Source of the DNA: Lumbricus rubellus
Lineage: Eukaryota > Annelida > Clitellata > Crassiclitellata > Lumbricidae
Assembly (NCBI GenBank): GCA_945859605.1
Contig: OX243825.1
Coordinates: forward strand, 29,431,567-29,495,566
DNA length: 64,000 nt
Reading direction: 5' to 3'
Part shown: positions 57,101-64,000 of the stretch, piece after piece
Numbering within the stretch: position 1 is the first letter of the stretch
How the letters are laid out: each line of letters starts with the position of its first letter
Notes under the pieces: model-generated
Database searches by the model: none
The model's input: the letters and a program-made list of their open reading frames with translations, nothing else
What the model was told of the DNA's origin: nothing
Program-made: the position numbers and the translations under genes

Positions 57101-57302
57101 GGCGAACAGTGGATAACACCCTAGAAATGTATTTTCATATTTCTTAAATACTAGATCTATATTTATATAGAACAGCACATGTGCGCAAAGGAAATGCTCG
57201 CGTTCCCAACACTGTAACAACAGTAGGCTACTTTTCTGCTCTTTGAATGAAAATTGACAAAGAGATGGCGGTTTTGTCCTCAAATAATTATGATTGTCTT
57301 AC

Positions 57303-57351
57303 CATGGACAACCAGAAGAAGGCAGAACACGAGCAACAGGAATGTCTTCAT
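57303..57351 (-). CDS. Gene E exon 1: signal peptide
   Basis: ATG follows acceptor TTATTTCAG directly. It encodes MKTFLLLVFCLLLVVH plus one split base; donor GTAAG from 57302. Differs from gene C in few residues. Confidence 0.88.
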
Positions 57352-57359
57352 CTGAAATA

Positions 57360-58030
57360 ATTATTATAACAGTGCAAAAACATCGGTTGTTGCTATCAGT
57401 GCAAAATAGTTCATCTAATGTAACCATCGCCATAACCAGAACCATAAATGTTATTAGGACGTAGAGAAACAAGCAGCCTGTTGTAGTAGAAAACAGAACA
57501 AGGGGTCAAAGAATTACGGCCCTAAGGAATTAAATTTTTTTGCAGAGTTGGTAATAACACAAGTTGCAATAAAGCACATTATTCTAGTTAACTAAGTTTA
57601 ATAAATGTTAATACACTATGCAATCTAAGTAATAGGATAAGACTGGAGTTTAATATTAAAGAGTGAGGGAGCAGTTCAATTACGTAAGGGGAGGGGTATA
57701 TTTTTACAAGTGTGGGGGTCCAACGCATTTGAATGAACATCCTCGCATCAGAGCGTAGCCTATACAGCCTTTTTCTAGTGGCGGAGCCTTTCTCCAACTA
57801 CGCATTTGCTCGAGGAATGTACGCTACTTGAACTTCTTGTGCAGTCTATCACATTACAGATACATGCCTTAAAACTTTAAAAGTGTAGGCCCAGTGCACA
57901 AAACACTGTCATAGAACAACTGCATTTCTGTTCAATTTCGCCAACAGAACAGTAGTGGTCATATTATTTTGGACACGGCTAAAAAACAGTTATTTTTACA
58001 TTTCGCACTTATTTTATGCAATCAAAGGAC
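57360..58030. other. Gene E 5' intron, nothing recognised
   Basis: No family recognised. The minus frame 57588-57797 has no motif. Confidence 0.45.
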
Positions 58031-58034
58031 TTAG

Positions 58035-58390
58035 AACATCATGTGGCATGGCATGGCATGGCATGGCAAGGTATGGCATGGCAAGGCATGGCATGGCAAA
58101 GCATGGCATGGCAAAGCATGGTATGGTATGGCATTGCATGGCATGGCAAGGCATGGCATGGCATGGCATGGCAAGGCATGGCATGGCATGGCATGGCAAG
58201 GCATGGCATGGCGTGGCACGGTCTGGCATGGCAAGGCATGGTATGGCATAGCATGGAAAGGCATGGCATGGCAAGCATGGCAGGGCATGGCATGGCAGGG
58301 CAGGGCAATGCCGGGCCATGCATACCATGTTATGGCATGGCGTGGCTTGCATGGCGATGCATGGCATGGCAAGGCATGGCATGGCATGAT
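58035..58390. repeat. GGCAT pentanucleotide array
   Basis: About 355 bp of GGCAT with GGCAA variants. All frames are repeat text. Confidence 0.95.
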
Positions 58391-58469
58391 TGCATTACTA
58401 TCTACTCAATTGCTATTGAATCGATTGCTAGAAATGAATCAAATTTTTTAGTCATTGAGACATATTTAA

Positions 58470-59448
58470 CCCTCGGGCTACCAAGGGGGGGGGTGGTATC
58501 CACCCCCCCTAGGTTTTTCCCAAATAAAACTTTTTTCGTTAGGAATAAAATTTTGACGTTTTAGGTGGCTGTAGAGGATTCATTTGCACACATTTTGAGC
58601 TAAAATGTGTGATGATATACCATACCATTCAAAAGTTACACCCGATATACCCGAGGCACCAGGGGGGGTGGATACCACCCCCCCTTAGATTATCGGCTGT
58701 ATCTTATCCGTCCTTTGACATGAAGAGACACCAATTACACCATTCTGTAGAGGGAATGTGGGGCTACATTGTGGTGGTCACGGAGTTGTCATTTGACAAC
58801 CGGAAGTGCTCAAAATAAATTAAAATATATAAAAAGGTGTTTTATTTTCATAAAATTTTCATGTTGTTCCTATTAAACATTATTCATAATTTATTTTTTA
58901 AGAGAAATAAATTATGTCATTCTATAGAGGGCAATTAGGGCTATTTAGTGATACCAAATAATTTGACATTTGATGACCGGAAGTGCTTAAAATAAATTTA
59001 AATGTGTGAAAATGTTGGGTTTTTTTAACAACGTAAACCGATAAGTCTGCGTAAACGTTTTTCAGCATGTTTTACGTGTTTTTTCTCTTTTTATTGTAAC
59101 TAAAACTAACTTATTACTAGTTTTTATAGTTGAATATTGGACTTTATTATATGTAACCTATTTTAAATTAAATAAATTATGTTAAAAACACACAGAATCT
59201 AATATTTTGCTTATGCGAAAGTATACATTTTGTGGAATCGACGGGTGCCTACGGTAAAAAATTCATAACTTTGGGGTGCTTTCATATATTTTAAACCTAA
59301 ATATACCATTTTGTGCAGAAATGAATGCTGAATCCATAGGTGTATTACAAGTTATGATATCTCAAACCAAACCCAAAATCCAGGGGGGGGGTGGTAACCA
59401 CCCCCCCTTGGTAGTCAGTGTTACAAAAAAAGCTTGGTAGCCTGAGGG
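58470..59448 (+). mobile_element. TTAA piggyBac-like MITE copy 5, complete reference copy
   Basis: TTAA at 58466-58469 and 59449-59452; ends CCCTCGGGCTACCA / TGGTAGCCTGAGGG; 979 bp. The ends also carry GGGGGGTGG..CCACCCCCCC runs that can pair. No long ORF. Nearly identical to copy 1, so recently mobile. Confidence 0.85.
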
Positions 59449-59589
59449 TTAAAAAATAATGACATCTTTAATCTACTGTACGTCTCAAATCCAGCCTTTT
59501 CTCTCTGGGTCGCTGATACTGGGATCGATTCTGACAGACTTCTGCTGACAAAAGCGCTTAGTAATTATTGGTCAAATAAAGTCTCGCAT

Positions 59590-61111
59590 ATTTTGACTCG
59601 GTGAAGCATGGGAAACTTTGGAGAGTGCTAAAAGAAATGGGAGTGGACAGCCAAGTTGTGAAGGTGTTCAAAAGCCTGTACGACAACCAGCAGGCAGCGG
59701 TCCGCATAGACAAGGAAACCACAGAATGGTTTAGGATTGGGAAGGGGGTGAGGCAGGGCTGCCTGATATCACCATTGTCATTCAACGGGTACTCAGAGAA
59801 GGTGATGAGAGAGTCTGCGGATTTGCTTAGCTGGATCGGAGTAACGGTAAGCGGACGGACAATAAACAACTTGAGATACGCGGACGATATCGTACTCGTC
59901 GCTACATCAAAGGAAGCGCTCCAGCAACTAATGGACAGAGTGAATGAAACATCTAAGAAATATGGGCTGGAAATGAATATCAAGAAAACAAAAGTCATGG
60001 TAGTAAGCAGAAATCGAGAGAAGACAGTGATCACATGTAATGGAGGAACCTTGGAGCAGGTGGAGTCGTTCCGATACCTAGGAGCCATAGTGGAGGAGAG
60101 TGGAGATGGAGGCAGGGAAATAAGAGCAAGACTGGGGATAGCGCGAACAGCCATGGGGTCTTTGACTGCGCTGTGGAAGGATAGAGCAATTGGAAGAGGG
60201 TTGAAGCTAAGGCTTAATAATTTATGGGGTCATTGGTGTGGCCAGTGGCGCTGTATAGCTGTGAAACTTGGACGCAAAGGGTGGAAGACAAAAGGAGAAT
60301 ATCAGCATTTGAGATGACAACATATAGAAAGATGCTGAGAGTCAGCTGGAGAGAATTTAGAACAAATGAATCTATACTGGAAGAGATACAACCGGAACGG
60401 CGCCTGCTGGAGGTGGTGAGAACAAGGAAGCTGAACTACTTCGGACATATGATCCGAGCAGACAAGCTGCCGGTGTCGCGAAAAGGATTATCCTCCCAGA
60501 AAGCTATCCGGGGGGATGAATTAGTCTATCCCCCCGGATGGAATTAACCGGTCTAGACTATCCGGGGGGATAAACCATTCTATCCCATTTTTTGAAAAAT
60601 GCGTATAATTGAAATATTTATTCTCTAATCAAAATTTAAAGTGACTCTAATTGTTTTAAGTGTCCTAAGCAATGTTCAGAGAAAGGCAACTCGAAATTAT
60701 TTAGTGACTCTAAGTGTTTTTAAGTGTTTCAAAAGTTTTAAGTGCTCTAAAACCACAGCAAAAAATATTAAAATAAAAAAATAAACATACCCGTTAGTGT
60801 CATTGGTCAAAACAAAGCAGATGAAAATTAATTTGCAAAAAATAAATTCACGCGGAAGTGGCTTTTTGACTTTTCCTCTTTGGGGGGGGATACGATTAAT
60901 ACGGGGGATACTCTATTTCGTGACACCGGCATTCATATGTCAGGGCTATGTGGATGGAAAAAGGGCCCGAGGAAGGCCGAGAAGAAGATGGATGGATGAC
61001 GTGGAGGAGTGGACGGGGATGGCGATGGTGGACTGCGTGAGGACCGCGAGGAACAGAGAGCAATGGAGGAGGATGACGTCGTCGACTCTGATCCCCGATC
61101 CGCAGCAATGA
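59590..61111 (+). pseudogene. LINE reverse transcriptase (RTE/endonuclease-RT type), frameshifted and interrupted
   Basis: The frame from about 59601 shows GVRQGCLISP, NNLRYADDIVLVA (YADD centre) and MNIKKTKVMVV, then SFRYLGAIVEE. Near 60220 the frame shifts and continues as ALYSCETWT, FEMTTYRKMLRVSWREFRT and KLNYFGHMIRADKL. A 462-bp element interrupts at 60469-60930, after which GYVDGKRARGRPRRRWMDDV and ARNREQWRRM close the C-terminus. A different clade from the CR1/L2-like LINE at 10977: RQG-LSP and the GRP-RRW tail instead of SQGSVLGP. 5' truncated and inactive. Confidence 0.82.
60469..60930. mobile_element. 462-bp inverted-repeat element inside the LINE
   Basis: GCCGGTGTCGCGAAAAGGAT..TCC faces GGGGGATACTCTATTTCGTG, ACACCGGC. 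The inner CCGGGGGGAT runs are also palindromic. It separates two halves of a coherent LINE reading frame. No clear target duplication was found. Confidence 0.65.
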
Positions 61112-61328
61112 GGATGGGCACGACGACGACGACGATATATACAATACAATACAAAACTGACGCCAAGACGATAAAAGATCAAGCAATCAGGCATCTTCTG
61201 TTCCAAATTAAAGGGAACAATTTCAACATTTTCAGCAGGAAGAAGAAGCACTGAAAAATTCTAGGCCTACTATTATTTCGGCAAACACTTTCTCATCGAT
61301 GTAGTCGAACGATAATAATAATAATTAC

Positions 61329-61400
61329 CGTGAAAAAATGATTCAGTCGTTCGGATCTTCTGGTGTAGTCAACGACAATTCTTCACCAATATTCGAACAC
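61329..61400 (-). other. Gene E non-coding 5' exon
   Basis: Contains ATATTGGTGAAGAATTGTCG and CCAGAAGATCCGAACGACTG. Donor GTAATT from 61328. Confidence 0.63.
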
Positions 61401-61414
61401 AGAAGGGAGGGCGG

Positions 61415-61680
61415 TATATATGGCGAGGTTTTGAGTGACGTACATTTAGGCTTGTACCAGCTGTTGCTCAGGCGATTGGTGACTTTTGAGGCGAGGCATT
61501 GTGTTTAAATAAATCATAAAATAATTATGACTTTTAATATAATATATTAAAAGTCATAATTATTTCATTATTGCTAATCAATCATTGCTGCATACAGGCA
61601 AATTTGATTTGCACAAAAGAGACACACACGTTTAAACACCCTCGCTCACTTCCGCGTTAAAATCGATCGCACGCCTTCAG
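61415..61680 (-). promoter_or_regulatory. Gene E promoter
   Basis: ATATATA at 61421-61415. Upstream on the minus strand: TACGTCACTC (CRE-like), CAACAGCTG (E-box), CACCAATCGCC, ATGCCTCGCCTCAAAAGTC; the distal block CTGAAGGCGTGCGATCGAT ends at 61680. Confidence 0.75.
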
Positions 61681-64000
61681 TGAATTATTGTTCTCAGAGA
61701 TAGGGGTGGGGGGTCATCCACTTTATATCCGTCTTCAACACTAGATGCTCAGAACTTTATTAATGCTCATTCATCACGCATCACACGCTAGAGCCAAAAC
61801 AAGAATTGTCAAGCATTCAGAAATTTTGTCGAGCTACATACAAAATCGATATGTCTTTTTTGATACATACAATTTAACTGAAATGAAATCAGAATTTGTA
61901 TGAAGGAGAAGTTTACGATGACATAGCAGGAAATGAAGGAAAAGGAGAACGTGAAAGGGATGGGAGGAGGAGGAGGAGGAGGAGAAAAAGAAGAGGAGGA
62001 AGATGAAGAAGACGAGAAAGAATTCTGTTTGAAAATCAATATTGAAGATGTGCGCCGCTCTGCGCTACGGTTTTATCAAATCGATATCAATGCTTGAAAC
62101 GACCTGTTGGCTATTCATTCATTAATTTCAGACACTTAAATAGCGCATCTTCAAGAGTAGGTTGTCTATTCAGAAGCGCTCCCTGCCCAGCCACGACTAA
62201 AGAGAACAGTCTAAACAGTAGGCCTAGGTCAGAAAGTATACAGTCTCAATGGCTCTTGGTATTGGTCGTAGTTTCCCATTGTGTCTATTCCGTCAGAGTC
62301 TTCCGTCTTCTGTAGTGCTTAGTCCCCCTACTGACTGTTTTATTGTTCCAGTTCTGGATCCAATTGTAGCGTTTAGCGTTCCTGATAGTAACTGTTCTTA
62401 TCCTGGATACGTGTGGGTTTCCCTTGAAGGCGTTCCCTATGCCTCAGTATACATGTAGGTTCTGATTCATAATCAGAATTCGATCCCTAAACCTTCACAT
62501 GTAAACAAAGGCCACGCTCTTCTTTCCAGGTACCAGACGGCGAGTAAGCTAAGGGTCGGTTGTCCACGGTCGCTGAGTAAGCAACGGGCCCTACTAAATG
62601 CGAAGAACCAGGGTTCTTGTCATTCACTACAAAAGACTTTAGTCTTACATCTTCAAGAGCGACTACGGTTAGGGTTACATTATGGTGTTAACTCCAATGC
62701 ATAAAGCAACTGAGTTAACACAATTGCACTCTAAGCGGACGATATTTGTGCAATTATAGGCAATGCATAGATTCTTGCCGACTGCGTCTGAGTCTGTGGC
62801 TGTTAGATGCTGATGCATTGGATTATGATCACTAGAAAGAAGAAATCGCGCGCGAGAGACAGTGAGTGATATAGATAGACACACAGAGAGAGACAGAGTT
62901 AGAGAAACACACAGAGATAGATAGAGGGACATATATATATACAGTGATACAATCAGAGGGAGACACTGTCAGAAGTGTCAGAGTGAGAGCGATACTAAAT
63001 ATGCCATAACAGAGACAGAGAGACAGAGACAGGGACAGAGGAGAGGCAATTGCAAAATGCGAAATAGTTACGTTCTCTACTGAACCGATTTACCTCGTTC
63101 TACTTGTCCGCTTCTCGTTCGCAGCACCGCAAACATCAATCCTCCTGGGTGTTAAACTAGCAAATCTTGGACAAGAATTGGATAGGTTGTCCTGAAGGCA
63201 TTATTGTTTTTGAAACCGAGGACCTATGCGTCGACCTAGATTTGCAATGATCGCTAAACTCGATGCCCTCATGATCCGTCGACTTCCATAGGCTAACTTT
63301 CTATTGGTAATAGGTTTAATGGCTGTACCTGGTTTGTTGGCATCATTAGTGATGCAACGGCCGCAAACTCTTGCATGCAAACCCAGAAAAATAAATTTTA
63401 CTGAAACCAACCCATGAAACACAAAATGGCTAGCGATCATAATCAATAAGGAACAACTGGTAAGACCCCAGAGCAGTCAAACTGTTCACTACATAGCACA
63501 GGGAGACAGAGCAGGGGCGTTTTCCCCGAGGGGTGTTTTGCACCACCACCAACTTTGCTCTTGTGAGCAGACTTGCAGACAGAGGTAGGCTACATGTATA
63601 GTCACAACCACTATCTGGTGCAAGATTACGGCCATGACTTATAGGCTACATGCAGAAACTCGCTCAGTTCCCTTAAACAGAAGCAGCCTTTCCTTGCTCA
63701 GTCCTTGCACGAACAACGCTCTTCTCGAATAATTAATTTATCGATTTTTTCCAACAGACTGCATCGATTTAATTTTGAATATTTCTCTGGCCGAGGCTAC
63801 AAATAGGCTATTACAGCCCACCATCCCTGTTAAAACCATTCTCTGCGGATACCATTCGGAATTTCGCATCATAACAAATGAATCGTGTAATAATGATACT
63901 ATATAATCAAAAACATTTTAATGAAAGTTAGAAGTCTTATGCTAGGTGCTTTATCTCAGAGCAATGCCAGCTGGGGGAAATGAGTGTAGGACATTAGCCC
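61681..64000. other. Spacer upstream of gene E, nothing recognised apart from simple repeats
   Basis: A GGAGGA tract at 61965-62020 and CAGAGA/GACA tracts at about 62870-63040. A minus frame at 63201-63446 has mixed composition but no recognisable domain. No sixth signal-peptide exon was found. Confidence 0.5.

Larger units (their letters stand above)
54285..61400 (-). other. Gene E: secreted cysteine-rich peptide, family member 5 (complete)
   Basis: Minus strand: 5' UTR exon to 61329, signal exon 57351-57303, core exon 55782-55666, terminal coding exon 55089-55040, 3' UTR exon 54456 to about 54285. The precursor is about 71 residues. The pro-region is VRDVSTD followed at once by QC, with no dibasic site, so processing must differ or the pro part is retained. 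Spacing is C-x6-C-x3-C-x15-C-x3-C-x9-C, the longest central loop in the family. Signal peptide, promoter, both flanks and the 3' exon are closest to gene C, but the core differs almost everywhere outside the cysteines. The function is unknown. Confidence 0.82.

Noticed and set aside
63201..63446. 81-codon minus frame upstream of gene E
   Set aside because: No domain or conserved neighbour recognised; length is within chance for this composition.

Overview
This window looks like a repeat-laden animal nuclear genome. It has spliced genes with GT-AG introns, TATA promoters, AATAAA signals, two kinds of non-LTR retrotransposon, tRNA-derived SINEs, many small inverted-repeat DNA transposons, Helitron-like ends and very long tetranucleotide arrays. 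There are no bacterial operons, RNA operons or CRISPR arrays. The repeat mix and the frequent GTAGGCCTAC-like words would fit a marine invertebrate, possibly an echinoderm or other non-vertebrate deuterostome. That is an impression only; no gene fixes the species.

The main content is one family of five paralogous genes for small secreted cysteine-rich peptides, called A to E here. They were found by reading exons, because most exons are too short to stand out as ORFs. A (first coding exon left of the window) and B lie on the plus strand; C, D and E lie on the minus strand. The shared plan is: TATA promoter, non-coding 5' exon, a 49-nt signal-peptide exon starting right after a splice acceptor (MKTFLLL-type), an exon with a short propeptide and most cysteines, a tiny exon with the last cysteine and the stop, and a 3' UTR exon ending in AATAAA. 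Coding introns are all phase 1, and the second splits a cysteine codon in every gene. The mature peptides are very different except for a six-cysteine frame C-x6/7-C-x3-C-x6..15-C-x3-C-x4..9-C, while signal peptides, promoters and UTRs stay alike. That pattern suggests fast diversification of a secreted effector or signal peptide. The function is unknown.

Layout: 0-2.5 kb, gene A. 2.5-13.7 kb, spacer with a split TTAA element, a 4.1-kb foldback element inside it, and a CR1/L2-like LINE bounded by CATA arrays. 13.8-22.9 kb, gene B. 23-25.9 kb, spacer with a SINE and simple repeats. 25.9-39.2 kb, gene C, swollen by two related 4-bp-TSD elements, TTAA elements, and a LINE split by another TTAA element. 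39.2-43.1 kb, spacer with tandem palindromic elements and a possible piggyBac transposase remnant. 43.2-51 kb, gene D. 51-54.2 kb, spacer with GA and GTAT arrays. 54.3-61.7 kb, gene E, with a GGCAT array, a near-intact TTAA element and a second LINE type. 61.7-64 kb, spacer with nothing recognised. Almost all other long reading frames are translations of simple repeats.
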